Of a DNA stretch of 64,000 bases, positions 27,797 through 37,116 are shown piece by piece (the stretch's first letter is position 1; each line of letters opens with the position of its first letter). Position numbers and translations under genes: made by a program. Origin of the DNA: Clostridium sp. 'deep sea' (lineage in GTDB: Bacteria; Bacillota; UBA994; PWPR01). The stretch lies in the NCBI RefSeq assembly GCF_014931565.1, contig NZ_CP063353.1, positions 3,038,001-3,102,000 of the forward strand, given 5' to 3'. The notes beneath the pieces were generated by a model, which saw only the letters and a list, made by a program, of their open reading frames with translations, did not search any database and was not told the origin of the DNA.

Positions 27797-29107
27797 TTGA
27801 AAAAAATTATTATTATGGGCGCTGCTGGTAGAGATTTTCATAACTTTAACGTAAGATATCGTGATAATGAGGATTATCAGGTAGTTGCATTTACAGCAAC
27901 TCAAATTCCAGATATTGATGGCAGAAAATATCCTGCAGAATTAGCTGGAAAACTTTATCCTAATGGCATTCCTATATATGATGAGGAAATGTTACCACAA
28001 TTAATCAAGGAGCATAATATTGAGGAAGTAGTTTTTGCTTATAGTGACGTTCCGTATGACTATTTAGGTCATCGTTTATCTATAGTCAATGGTTCTGGTG
28101 CCGACTTTACCTTCTTAAATCCAGAGTCTACAATGATAAAATCTGTTAAACCTTTAGTAGCTGTTTGTGCAGTAAGAACTGGTGTTGGTAAAAGTCAAAC
28201 TACTAGAGCAGTATGCAAAAAGCTTAAAGAAATGGGTCATAATGTGGTTGCAATTCGTCACCCAATGCCTTATGGTGACTTAGTTAAACAAGCAGTTCAA
28301 AGATTTGCTACTTATGCTGATTTAGATGTACATGAGTGTACTATTGAAGAGCGTGAAGAGTACGAACCTCATATCGATAAAGGCATTATTGTTTATTCTG
28401 GTGTTGATTACGAGGCAATTTTACGTGAGGCTGAAAAAGAGGCCGATGTAATTGTTTGGGATGGTGGAAATAATGATACCCCATTTTATAAACCAGACCT
28501 GCTAATTACTTTAGTAGACCCCCATAGAGCTGGTAATGAACTTGCTTATTACCCAGGCGAAACAAACCTACGAATCGCCGATGTTTGTTTAATTAATAAA
28601 GTTGATACTGCCAGATTTGATGATATTAATACTGTACGTGAAAATATAAGTATGGCTAATCCGCAAGCAGTTGTCATAGATGGTGCGTCTCCAATCTTTG
28701 TTAATAATTCAGAAGAGATTAGAGGTAAACGTGTTTTAGTAATTGAAGATGGTCCAACCCTAACACATGGTGAAATGACTTATGGAGCTGGTGTTGTTGC
28801 TGCTAAAAAGTTTGGTGCTGGTGAATTAGTAGACCCAAGACCTTACGCTAAAGGGACTTTAGCAGAAACATTTAAAAAATATAGTCATATAACTGAGATT
28901 TTACCTGCCATGGGTTATGGCGAAAAACAAATGAAAGATCTACAAGAAACAATTGATTCAATTCCTTGTGATTTAGTAATAGCGGCTACTCCTATAGATT
29001 TAACTCGAGTTATAAAAGTTAATAAACCAATGTTAAGAGTTTACTATGAACTCGAAGAAATTGGCGAACCAAAACTCTGTGAAGTACTAAAGAAATTCCA
29101 AAAATAA
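27797..29107 (+). CDS. GTPase of the cyclic 2,3-diphosphoglycerate synthetase family
   Basis: The TTG at 27797, seven bases after AGGAGG, gives 436 residues (GTG 27794 is also possible; a start at 27752 is unlikely). The N-terminal domain has a Rossmann-like IIIMGAAGRDFHNFNVRYR. A P-loop VRTGVGKSQTTRAV is at residues ~128-141, with DPHRAGNE and LINKVDTA downstream. The family resembles archaeal cyclic 2,3-diphosphoglycerate synthetase and is widespread in anaerobic Firmicutes, where its true reaction is uncertain. Confidence 0.8.
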   Translation: MKKIIIMGAAGRDFHNFNVRYRDNEDYQVVAFTATQIPDIDGRKYPAELAGKLYPNGIPIYDEEMLPQLIKEHNIEEVVFAYSDVPYDYLGHRLSIVNGSGADFTFLNPESTMIKSVKPLVAVCAVRTGVGKSQTTRAVCKKLKEMGHNVVAIRHPMPYGDLVKQAVQRFATYADLDVHECTIEEREEYEPHIDKGIIVYSGVDYEAILREAEKEADVIVWDGGNNDTPFYKPDLLITLVDPHRAGNELAYYPGETNLRIADVCLINKVDTARFDDINTVRENISMANPQAVVIDGASPIFVNNSEEIRGKRVLVIEDGPTLTHGEMTYGAGVVAAKKFGAGELVDPRPYAKGTLAETFKKYSHITEILPAMGYGEKQMKDLQETIDSIPCDLVIAATPIDLTRVIKVNKPMLRVYYELEEIGEPKLCEVLKKFQK

Positions 29108-29177
29108 CTGCGTTACATATTTTTACACAAATAACAAAATCGAAGTTTCAAAATCTTGACAAACATAATAAATTATT

Positions 29178-29208
29178 ATAGACTTTCAACAAGTCTATTT
29201 TTTTTTGT
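29178..29208 (+). terminator. Rho-independent terminator upstream of the fab operon
   Basis: TAGACTT and AAGTCTA form a perfect 7-bp stem with a TCAAC-type loop followed by nine T. It most likely ends the GTPase transcript 70 bases after its stop. Confidence 0.85.
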
Positions 29209-29214
29209 TCCAAT

Positions 29215-29246
29215 ACTTTGATATTCAAACTATTGGAATTTCAAAT
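29215..29246 (+). promoter_or_regulatory. FabT-like operator and promoter of the fatty-acid operon
   Basis: ACTTTGATATTCAAACT (29215-29231) is a near-perfect palindrome that matches the FabT box form (TTTGA-n3-TCAAA). It overlaps a plausible promoter, TTGATA (29218-29223), 17 bases, TCAAAT (29241-29246). The first gene downstream encodes a FabT-like MarR regulator, so feedback control by acyl-ACP-bound FabT is likely. Confidence 0.7.
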
Positions 29247-29268
29247 AATAACAAAGCGGAGTGTGTAC

Positions 29269-29760
29269 ATGGATAATAGAGATACAAGGATTGACTTAAT
29301 TAATACTTATTTAGTACGGCTATTTAATCAAATATTAGCTATAGAAGAAAAATCTTTAACAGATGCAGGACTAACTAATTTATCTATGACAGAAATGCAT
29401 ACTATTGAGGCGGTTGGTTTCCATGAACCTTGCACTATGTCAATCATAGCAAAGTATTTACGTATAACTCTGGGTACACTAACAACATCTATAAATCGCT
29501 TAGTTAAAAAGGGTTATGTAACAAGATACAGAGACAGTGAAGACAGGCGCAAAGTACTTGTTGAGCTTACTCAAAAGGGTAAAGAAGCAGATATAGTTCA
29601 TTCTGAGTTTCATAAAAGAATGGTTGGTCAAATGACTGACGATTTAAAGCTTCAGGATAAAGTGGTTTTAATGAGAAGTCTACGTAATCTTAAACATTTT
29701 TTTGACAAAGAATATAGAGATGTAAGTGGATTTAGTATTAAAAATGAAAATATAGAGTAA
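29269..29760 (+). CDS. fabT: MarR-family fatty-acid synthesis repressor FabT
   Basis: The ATG at 29269 gives 163 residues. The winged-helix region (CTMSIIAKYLRITLGTLTTS, then RDSEDRRKVLVELTQKGKEA) is typical MarR. Position at the head of the fab cluster, with an operator-like palindrome before it, fits FabT, which represses the genes when bound to long-chain acyl-ACP. A frame start at 29218 lies inside the operator and is discarded. Confidence 0.85.
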   Translation: MDNRDTRIDLINTYLVRLFNQILAIEEKSLTDAGLTNLSMTEMHTIEAVGFHEPCTMSIIAKYLRITLGTLTTSINRLVKKGYVTRYRDSEDRRKVLVELTQKGKEADIVHSEFHKRMVGQMTDDLKLQDKVVLMRSLRNLKHFFDKEYRDVSGFSIKNENIE

Positions 29761-29776
29761 AAGGGGATCAAAAATA

Positions 29777-30742
29777 GTGAGAGCAGCTATTACAGGTTGG
29801 GGCGGTTATGTACCAGATAATAAGGTCAATAACCATTTTCTATCTACCATCGTAGATACAAGTGATGAGTGGATTAGAACCAGAACTGGCATAAAAAATA
29901 GATTCATATCAACAGGTGAGAATACATCTCATTTAGCAATTGAGGCCTCTAAGCAGGCATTAGTAAATAGTAACTTAAAAGCAAAAGAGCTAGATTTAAT
30001 AATAGTAGCAACAGTAACCCCCGATAGCTACACTCCAGCAACTGCCTGTTTGGTCCAGGCAGCTTTAGGTGCGTCAAAAGCTGTAGCTTTTGACGTAACT
30101 GCTGGTTGTTCAGGGTTTATTTATGGTATGAACATTGCCAAAAATTTTATTGAAAATGGAAATGTACAAAATGCCTTAGTAATTGGAGCAGAGACATTGT
30201 CTAAGGTAACCAACTGGCAAGATCGTAATACCTGCGTGTTATTTGGAGATGGTGCAGGTGCAGTAATATTACAGGCCTCAAGATTACAAGGAATACTTGC
30301 TAGTGATTTGGGAACAGCAGGAGATGTTGACGGTTTATTAACTATTCCAGCAGCGCCTTTGCGAAACCCATTTATAAAAGGTGAAATTAAAAATAGCTAT
30401 ATTACCATGCAAGGACAAAAGGTATTTAAATTTGCTGTTAAAGCAATGCGTAAGAGCATAGAAAAAGTTCTTGATGATGCAAAATTAACTTTAAAAGACA
30501 TAAAGTATGTAATACCACATCAAGCCAATAATAGAATAATAGATTATGTTGCTAAAAAAATGAAAGCAGATAACAAAAAATTCTATAAAAATATTGAAAA
30601 TATTGGTAATACATCTGCTGCAACAATACCAATAGCTTTCAACCAAATGATATCACAAGGCTTATTAAATAAAGGAGACAAAGTAATTATGGTTGGCTTC
30701 GGAGGAGGCCTAACTTGGGGGGCGGTGTTAGTAGAACTATAA
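29777..30742 (+). CDS. fabH: 3-oxoacyl-ACP synthase III (KAS III)
   Basis: The 321-residue condensing enzyme joins an acyl-CoA primer to malonyl-ACP to start fatty-acid synthesis. The catalytic triad is visible: C111 in VTAGCSGFIYG, H248 in IPHQANNRI and N278 in NIGNTSAATIP. The start is GTG at 29777 with AAGGGGAT upstream. Confidence 0.96.
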   Translation: MRAAITGWGGYVPDNKVNNHFLSTIVDTSDEWIRTRTGIKNRFISTGENTSHLAIEASKQALVNSNLKAKELDLIIVATVTPDSYTPATACLVQAALGASKAVAFDVTAGCSGFIYGMNIAKNFIENGNVQNALVIGAETLSKVTNWQDRNTCVLFGDGAGAVILQASRLQGILASDLGTAGDVDGLLTIPAAPLRNPFIKGEIKNSYITMQGQKVFKFAVKAMRKSIEKVLDDAKLTLKDIKYVIPHQANNRIIDYVAKKMKADNKKFYKNIENIGNTSAATIPIAFNQMISQGLLNKGDKVIMVGFGGGLTWGAVLVEL

Positions 30743-30802
30743 AACTTACAAACCAAAACAAAGCAAATAAAACATTAACTTAAATATAAGGAGTATTAAA
30801 AA

Positions 30803-31033
30803 ATGACATTTGATAAAGTAAGAGAAATCTTAGTAGAGAACCTTGGTGTGAGTGAAGATGAAGTTGCCATACAGAGTCATATTCAAAATGATTTAGGTGC
30901 TGACTCATTAGATATCGTTGAAATCGTTATGAGTGTAGAAGATGTTTTTGGCGTTGCTGTGGAAGAAGACCATATTCGCAGTGTTAAAACCGTACAAGAC
31001 TTAGTAACATACATCGATAGCCACAAAAACTAA
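30803..31033 (+). CDS. acpP: Acyl carrier protein
   Basis: The 76-residue acidic protein has GADSLDIVEIVM, with S35 as the phosphopantetheine attachment site. It carries the growing chain through the enzymes of this operon. AAGGAG precedes the ATG and fabK follows closely. Confidence 0.96.
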   Translation: MTFDKVREILVENLGVSEDEVAIQSHIQNDLGADSLDIVEIVMSVEDVFGVAVEEDHIRSVKTVQDLVTYIDSHKN

Positions 31034-31044
31034 GTGGTGTAAAA

Positions 31045-31995
31045 ATGTTAAATAGCATATGTGAATTACTAGATATAAAATACCCTATTATACAAGGTGG
31101 TATGGCATGGATTTCTGATGCTAACCTATCTTCAGCAGTATCTAATGCAGGTGGTTTAGGAGTTATTGCCGCTGGCAATCATAACGCAGAGTGGCTCAGG
31201 GCTGAAATAAAAAAGGCCCGCAACTTAACTTCTAAACCCCTTGGGGTAAACATAATGCTACTTAGTCCACATGTTAATGAGGTAGCTCAAGTAGTATGCG
31301 AAGAAAAGGTTGATGTAGTTATAACAGGAGCAGGAAATCCGGGTACTTACCTTAACATGTGGAAAGAAGCCGGTATTAAAGTAATACCAGTTATTCCATC
31401 TGTAGCACTAGCAAGAAGACTAGAGCAAAAGGGAGTAGATGCCGTAATATGTGAAGGCATGGAAGCCGGAGGTCATATTGGTTCCTTAACAACTATGGCA
31501 TTAGTGCCCCAAATAGTTGATGCAGTAAATATCCCTGTAATAGCAGCGGGAGGAATAGCAGATAGCCGTGGTGTTTTAGCTGTTTTAGCTTTAGGAGCAA
31601 CCGGCGTGCAAATTGGTACTCGTTTTTTAGTAGCAAAAGAATGCAATATTCACTCAAATTATAAAGAAAAAGTAATAAAATCTCGAGATAGAGATACTGT
31701 AATAACTGGTGTAAGCACAGGTCACCCTGTAAGGTCACTAAAAAACAAACTTACTCGTGAATATCAAAAGCTTGAAAAAAGTGGAGCAAGTCATGAAGAA
31801 CTAAACAAATTAGGACAAGGTAGCTTACGAAAAGCTGCTATTGAAGGTGACATGAATTTTGGCTCTCCTATGGCAGGTCAAATCGCTGCTTTAGTAACAA
31901 AAGAACAGAGTGTGCAAGAAATTATACATGACCTTATTGAAAATATCCCCAGTGTTTTAACCAAAATAATGGAGGTAAATAAATGGGCAAAATAG
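31045..31995 (+). CDS. fabK: Enoyl-ACP reductase II, FMN-dependent
   Basis: The 316-residue protein opens with LDIKYPIIQGGMAWISDANL and carries GMEAGGHIGSLTTMALVPQI and VIAAGGIADSRGV, the FMN TIM-barrel signatures of FabK and nitronate monooxygenase relatives. Its place between acpP and fabD identifies it as FabK, the last reduction of each cycle and the triclosan-insensitive alternative to FabI. It overlaps fabD by 13 bases. Confidence 0.94.
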   Translation: MLNSICELLDIKYPIIQGGMAWISDANLSSAVSNAGGLGVIAAGNHNAEWLRAEIKKARNLTSKPLGVNIMLLSPHVNEVAQVVCEEKVDVVITGAGNPGTYLNMWKEAGIKVIPVIPSVALARRLEQKGVDAVICEGMEAGGHIGSLTTMALVPQIVDAVNIPVIAAGGIADSRGVLAVLALGATGVQIGTRFLVAKECNIHSNYKEKVIKSRDRDTVITGVSTGHPVRSLKNKLTREYQKLEKSGASHEELNKLGQGSLRKAAIEGDMNFGSPMAGQIAALVTKEQSVQEIIHDLIENIPSVLTKIMEVNKWAK

Positions 31996-32915
31996 CTGTA
32001 TTATTTCCTGGCCAAGGGTCACAGTATGTAGGCATGGGGCAGGATATATATCAAAATCTTCAGCAAAGTAAACAGATATTTGACCTTGCAGACAAAAGCC
32101 TTAACTATAAACTTTCCGATTTGTGTTTTAATGGTCCGGAAGAAGACCTAAAAAAAACAGAGATAACCCAGCCTGCAATGCTAACAGTTTGTATGGCATT
32201 GTATGAAGCCTTAAAGGAAAAAGAAATTACGGTTAAAGCTACAGCTGGGTTAAGCTTAGGTGAATATTGCTCGCTAGTTGCTGCTGGCATTATAAGCTTT
32301 GAAGAAGCGGTAGTTTTAGTTCAAAAACGAGGCAAATATATGCAGGAGGCAGTACCTTTTGGGGTTGGCACTATGGCAGCAATAATAGGCTTAGATGCTG
32401 ATGCAATAAATAACATTTGTCAGCAAGTTGAGGGTGTTGTAGAGGTTGCTAACTACAATTGCCCGGGTCAAATTGTTATTGGCGGAGAAATTGAGTCAGT
32501 AGAAAAGGCCTGTAAATTATGCCTAGAAAAGGGAGCAAAAAAAGCAGTTAGATTAGCTGTTAGTGCCCCATTTCATACCTCAATGTTACAGCCTGCCAAA
32601 GAGTTACTAGCTGAGGAATTAACTAAAGTAAACATAAACAAAGCTACGATGCCTGTTGTATCAAGTGTAACAGGTGATTTTATTAGTAATAAAACAGTAA
32701 TAAGAGATCTATTAGCATTACAAGTATGTAGTAGCGTGCAGTGGGAGAAGGCTATGCGTACTTTACTAAATGAAGGCTTTGATACCTTTATTGAAGTGGG
32801 TCCAGGAAAAACCCTAAGAAGTTTTATGAGAAGAATAGATAAAAAGGCCAAAGTCATTAACGTATATAACATCGAAACCCTCAATAAAGCTATTGAAACA
32901 CTGGAGGCAAATTAA
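31983..32915 (+). CDS. fabD: Malonyl-CoA:ACP transacylase
   Basis: The 310-residue enzyme has FPGQGSQYVGMG, the active-site serine S91 in GLSLGEYCSL and the catalytic His in SAPFHTSML. It loads malonyl onto ACP. Both ends overlap neighbouring genes (13 bases with fabK, one base with fabG). Confidence 0.96.
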   Translation: MGKIAVLFPGQGSQYVGMGQDIYQNLQQSKQIFDLADKSLNYKLSDLCFNGPEEDLKKTEITQPAMLTVCMALYEALKEKEITVKATAGLSLGEYCSLVAAGIISFEEAVVLVQKRGKYMQEAVPFGVGTMAAIIGLDADAINNICQQVEGVVEVANYNCPGQIVIGGEIESVEKACKLCLEKGAKKAVRLAVSAPFHTSMLQPAKELLAEELTKVNINKATMPVVSSVTGDFISNKTVIRDLLALQVCSSVQWEKAMRTLLNEGFDTFIEVGPGKTLRSFMRRIDKKAKVINVYNIETLNKAIETLEAN

Positions 32916-33649
32916 TGAAGCAAATAGCTATTATAACAGGCGCTAGCCGAGGCATTGGTCAAGCTATCGCTATACATTTAAGTAAAATGGGCATGAATAT
33001 TGCCCTTAATTTTTATGGAAAAGATGATGAAATAACTGAAACCCTAAAGCTTTGTGAGCAAAATGGGTCAGAATGTATTATAAATAACAGCGATATTAGC
33101 AATTTTAACAATGCTAAAGAATTAATCACACAAACCCATAAACACTTTGGCAGAATTGATGTATTAGTAAATAACGCTGGTATTACCAGAGATAATTTAT
33201 TAATGCGAATGAGCGAGGCTGAGTTTGATTCAGTTTTAGCTGTTAACTTAAAGGGTGCTTTTAACTGTACTAAACACATCAGTAGAATTATGTTAAAACA
33301 ACGCAGTGGATCAATTGTAAACATTGCCTCTGTTGTGGGTATAACTGGTAACTTGGGGCAAGCAAACTATGCTGCCTCTAAAGCAGGCTTAATTGGTTTC
33401 ACAAAGTCTGTAGCTAAAGAATTTTCCTCAAGAGGAGTAAGAGCTAATGCCATTGCACCTGGGTTTATTGAAACCTCTATGACTGAGGTACTATCTACAG
33501 AAATAAGGAATGAGATGTTAAAAAATATCCCCCTTAAACGTTACGGAAAACCTAGTGATGTAGCAGAAGCTGTAGGTTTTTTAGTAAGCGATTCTGCCTC
33601 TTACATTACAGGACAAGTACTGTGTGTAGATGGCGGAATGGTGATGTAG
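32915..33649 (+). CDS. fabG: 3-oxoacyl-ACP reductase
   Basis: The 244-residue short-chain dehydrogenase has the cofactor motif GASRGIGQA, NNAGITRDNLLMRM, and the Ser-Tyr-Lys triad ending in YAASK. It performs the NADPH-dependent first reduction of the elongation cycle. Its ATG overlaps the fabD stop. Confidence 0.96.
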   Translation: MKQIAIITGASRGIGQAIAIHLSKMGMNIALNFYGKDDEITETLKLCEQNGSECIINNSDISNFNNAKELITQTHKHFGRIDVLVNNAGITRDNLLMRMSEAEFDSVLAVNLKGAFNCTKHISRIMLKQRSGSIVNIASVVGITGNLGQANYAASKAGLIGFTKSVAKEFSSRGVRANAIAPGFIETSMTEVLSTEIRNEMLKNIPLKRYGKPSDVAEAVGFLVSDSASYITGQVLCVDGGMVM

Positions 33650-33658
33650 GAGGTAAAC

Positions 33659-34897
33659 ATGAAAAGAAGAGTGGTAGTAACTGGAATAGGAATAATTTCT
33701 CCTGTAGGTAATGACCTAAAGAGCTTTTGGCAATCTATTAGTACTGGAAAGAATGGCATGGACTTTATTAAGCGGTTTGATATAACCGACTTTCCAGTTA
33801 AAATAGCAGCTGAGGTTAAGGATTTTGATCCTACTGAATATATGGGAAAAAAAGATGCTAGACGTATGGATAGATTTTGCCAGTTTGCCTTAGCTGCTGC
33901 AAAGCAGGCTTGGCAGGATTGTAAGCTGTGTGATAATCCACCACAGGCAGATAGAGCAGGTGTAATATTTGGTAGTGGAATAGGTGGATTAGAGACTATT
34001 GAAAAACAGGCATTAAGATTAAATAAGTTTGGGCCCAAAAAAGTTTCACCATTTTTTATACCAATGAGTATCATAAACATGGCTGCTGGTTATATAGCAA
34101 TTGCTCTTAATCTTAAAGGAGTAAATTCTTCTGTACAAACTGCCTGTGCTACTGGCAGTACGGCTATAGGCGAAGCCATGCAAAAAATACAAAATAACGA
34201 TGTAGATGTAATAGTTGCAGGTGGTGCAGAGGCAACCATTACTCCGCTTGCTATAGCTGGTTTTCAGGTAATGAATGCCTTAAATGATGGCGATAATCCA
34301 GATAGAGCTTCTATTCCATTTGATAAAGAACGTAGTGGCTTTGTGATGGGTGAAGGCTCAGCAGCCCTAGTTTTAGAGTCGCTAGAGCATGCTCAAGCTA
34401 GGGGTGCAAAAATTTATGGTGAGGTTGTAGGTTATGGGTCTACTGCTGATGCCTATCATATAACAGCCCCATCACCAGAGGCCGAAGGAGCAACTAATGC
34501 TATTAACTTGGCCCTTAAAAGTGCAGACATATCGGCAAAAGATATAGGCTATATTAATGCCCATGGCACCAGTACTCCTATGAATGATAAATTAGAGACC
34601 CTAGCAATAAAAAAAGCGTTTGGAGATTATGCAGCTAAAGTTCCTGTTAGCTCTACTAAATCAATGACAGGTCATCTATTGGGTGCTGCTGGCGCAGTAG
34701 AGGCGGCTGTATGCCTTAAAGCTCTACAAGAGGGCATATTACCACCTACAATTAATTACCAAGTTAGTGACCCCGAATGTGATTTAGATTATATTGCAAA
34801 TGAGCCCCGTAAGCAGCAAATTAAATACGCATTATCTAACTCATTAGGCTTTGGGGGACATAATGTTACCCTAGTGTTTAAACGTTGGGAGAACTAA
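33659..34897 (+). CDS. fabF: 3-oxoacyl-ACP synthase II (KAS II)
   Basis: The 412-residue condensing enzyme has C163 in QTACATGSTAIG and the two catalytic His in NAHGTSTPMND and MTGHLLGAAGAVE. It elongates acyl-ACP with malonyl-ACP. AGGAGG lies just before its ATG. fabZ starts two bases after its stop. Confidence 0.96.
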   Translation: MKRRVVVTGIGIISPVGNDLKSFWQSISTGKNGMDFIKRFDITDFPVKIAAEVKDFDPTEYMGKKDARRMDRFCQFALAAAKQAWQDCKLCDNPPQADRAGVIFGSGIGGLETIEKQALRLNKFGPKKVSPFFIPMSIINMAAGYIAIALNLKGVNSSVQTACATGSTAIGEAMQKIQNNDVDVIVAGGAEATITPLAIAGFQVMNALNDGDNPDRASIPFDKERSGFVMGEGSAALVLESLEHAQARGAKIYGEVVGYGSTADAYHITAPSPEAEGATNAINLALKSADISAKDIGYINAHGTSTPMNDKLETLAIKKAFGDYAAKVPVSSTKSMTGHLLGAAGAVEAAVCLKALQEGILPPTINYQVSDPECDLDYIANEPRKQQIKYALSNSLGFGGHNVTLVFKRWEN

Positions 34898-34899
34898 AA

Positions 34900-35325
34900 A
34901 TGTTTAATAAAGAACAAATAAAACAAATAATACCTCACAGACACCCTTTTTTGCTCATAGATGAAATTACAGATTTAATCCCAGGTAAAGTGGCTGTAGG
35001 TAAAAAACATGTAAAAATAGATGAATACTATTTTCAAGGACATTTTCCACAAGAGCCGGTAATGCCAGGGGTATTAATAATAGAGGCCCTAGCTCAAACC
35101 GGTGCTGTAGCCTTATTAAGTATGCCAGAGTTTAAGGGCAAAATAGCCTATTTTGGCGGTATAAAAAAGGCCAGATTTAAAGACAAAGTTATGCCTGGAG
35201 ATACCTTAGAGCTATCAACAGAACTAACCTCCATGAAAGGTCGAGTGGGTATAGGTAAAGGCATTGCTAAAGTAAATGGTAAAATAGTAGCTACTGCAGA
35301 GCTTACCTTTGCAGTAGGAGAATAA
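34900..35325 (+). CDS. fabZ: 3-hydroxyacyl-ACP dehydratase
   Basis: The ATG at 34900 gives 141 residues starting MFNKEQIKQIIPHRHPFLLI. The active-site His is in GHFPQEPVMPGV and Glu in LIIEALAQTGA. It is the last gene of the cluster: acetyl-CoA carboxylase genes, often downstream, are absent here. GGGAG sits eight bases before the start. Confidence 0.96.
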   Translation: MFNKEQIKQIIPHRHPFLLIDEITDLIPGKVAVGKKHVKIDEYYFQGHFPQEPVMPGVLIIEALAQTGAVALLSMPEFKGKIAYFGGIKKARFKDKVMPGDTLELSTELTSMKGRVGIGKGIAKVNGKIVATAELTFAVGE

Positions 35326-35333
35326 GGTTTACA

Positions 35334-35372
35334 AAAGGGCTGTTGCTAATAAACTAAGCAATAGCCCTTTAG
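35334..35372 (+). terminator. Rho-independent terminator after fabZ
   Basis: AAAGGGCT-GTTGCT pairs with AGCAAT-AGCCCTTT, a long stem ending the fab operon eight bases after fabZ. The T-run is short (AGTTT), so termination may be partial. Confidence 0.8.
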
Positions 35373-35663
35373 TTTATATCTTAGTAAACATTACATAAAA
35401 CACTACAATAAACTTATAGTTAATAACAATTAATGACCCATAAAATTCAGTGTAAGCAAATTAAATAAGTAATTAATCATTCATCTATTTTATGGTATAA
35501 TAAAACTTTACAACGACTAATTTTAAGGCTTTAACATTGCTCATATGATAAACTTTGCAAAAGCAGATTATATCACTGCTATTTGGGTAAAGTTATAAAT
35601 GAGGCAGGAATTTATATGTTAACACCTAATAAAGTATATAGAGTTATGTAGGAGGATTAGGCT

Positions 35664-37073
35664 ATGCAATCAATATCACGTCAGCAAATAAATAAAATAA
35701 TTGAAGACTTACAAAATAAACTTAAACAAGAGCCAGAGAATGCAATGTATTTGCATGATTTAGGTGTAGCGTATATGCATTTACAAGAGTGGGATAAAGC
35801 TCTAGATAGCCTTACAGAAAGCTTACAATATGTTAATGGCAAAGAGGCTGTTAGTTCACTTTACCATCGCGGTACAGCATATGCTGAACAGGGTGATATA
35901 GATAAAGCTATTAAAGAATGGAAACAGGTAATTAGAATAGATGAGCACAATGTATTTGCCCACTATTCATTAGCGAAAGGTTATGCTTTTAAAAAACTAT
36001 ATGACGCAGCAATTATGCATTTAAAAAAGGCAGATAGATATAACCCTAATCGTTCATTAAAACTCATTCATCAAACTTTAGCGAGAGTATACACCTTAAA
36101 AGGTAATTATCAAGAAGCAATTAAAGCTTTGCATAAAATTCTCGATATAGATAAAGAAGATATAAAAGTTTTACATGAAATAAGTATGCTTTACTTGCAT
36201 ATAAATGAATTGAATAAGGCATTAAACTACTGCAAAAAAGAACTTAAATTAGGTAGCGAAGACCCCTCTGTTTATTATAATATGGGGTTGGCACATTTAG
36301 GACTTAATAAAGCCAATAAAGCAATAGAAAATTTTGAGAAAGCTTTAGTGAACGGCTTAACAGATATTAATATAAGAGTTAACTTAGGAGAAGCATACGC
36401 ACGTGAGGGTAAAATTGATGAAGCAATAAGAGCATGGGAGCAGGTATTAGCTATTGATCCTAAAAACCTTTATGCTAGCTACAATATTGGTATGCTTTTT
36501 TATGATCACGGACTATATGAACGGGCTATTAAAGCTTGGGATAAAACCCTAAAAATAGACCCAAGCTACTTACCAGCAGTTGTTAGCACTGGTTCAGCTT
36601 ACTTGGTTTTAGGAAGCTATGACTTAGCAGAACAATATATGCTCAAAGCAAGAGAGCAGGCTCCAGAAAATCCTGCAATTATTGGTAATTTAGCTGAAAT
36701 ACTTTTAATGTTAAAAAAGCCGCAAGAGGCACTAGAGCAGGCTCATATAGCTGCCAGATTACAGCAAACTAATCCACTTGTATTTGTTCTTTCGGGCTGT
36801 GCCTATGCTATGCTTGAGCAGTGGGAGCAGGCAGCTATTGCTTGGCAACAGGGTTATGATATAGATGAAAATGTGTTTACATTAACAAACACCTTAATAA
36901 CTAAATGTCTTACCCAAAAACACCTTAATAACGTAATGAAAAATGGTGGAGAAGAAGGCAGTGTGGTTAACTTAATTAAAGTTGCTATAGAATCAGAGTC
37001 TAAAAACAAAAAAAATAAAGAAAAAACAGGAAAAGGTGTTTCAGAAATCTTAAATAAATTTATTAAGCGATAA
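35664..37073 (+). CDS. Tetratricopeptide repeat protein
   Basis: The 469-residue protein is made almost wholly of TPR units, about ten to eleven, such as HDLGVAYMHLQEWDKALDSL, HYSLAKGYAFKKLYDAAIMH and YYNMGLAHLGLNKANKAIEN. No signal peptide or membrane segment is seen, so it is likely a cytosolic scaffold. AGGAGG precedes the ATG. Position before cdaA is only neighbourhood, since a terminator lies between them. Confidence 0.9.
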   Translation: MQSISRQQINKIIEDLQNKLKQEPENAMYLHDLGVAYMHLQEWDKALDSLTESLQYVNGKEAVSSLYHRGTAYAEQGDIDKAIKEWKQVIRIDEHNVFAHYSLAKGYAFKKLYDAAIMHLKKADRYNPNRSLKLIHQTLARVYTLKGNYQEAIKALHKILDIDKEDIKVLHEISMLYLHINELNKALNYCKKELKLGSEDPSVYYNMGLAHLGLNKANKAIENFEKALVNGLTDINIRVNLGEAYAREGKIDEAIRAWEQVLAIDPKNLYASYNIGMLFYDHGLYERAIKAWDKTLKIDPSYLPAVVSTGSAYLVLGSYDLAEQYMLKAREQAPENPAIIGNLAEILLMLKKPQEALEQAHIAARLQQTNPLVFVLSGCAYAMLEQWEQAAIAWQQGYDIDENVFTLTNTLITKCLTQKHLNNVMKNGGEEGSVVNLIKVAIESESKNKKNKEKTGKGVSEILNKFIKR

Positions 37074-37093
37074 ACGCGATAAACGCGTTTTTA
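37074..37093 (+). terminator. Short terminator after the TPR gene
   Basis: An AACGCG...CGCGTT hairpin with a small loop overlaps the TPR stop and is followed by TTTTAAA. The stem is short, so readthrough into cdaA is possible. Confidence 0.6.
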
Positions 37094-37116
37094 AATAACT
37101 GTTAGGGGTAATTGTT

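Noticed and set aside
29156-29184. TTGACA-17-TAGACT promoter for fabT
   Set aside because: A strong terminator hairpin begins at the proposed -10 box, so this would be an unlikely start. The promoter at 29218-29246 is preferred.
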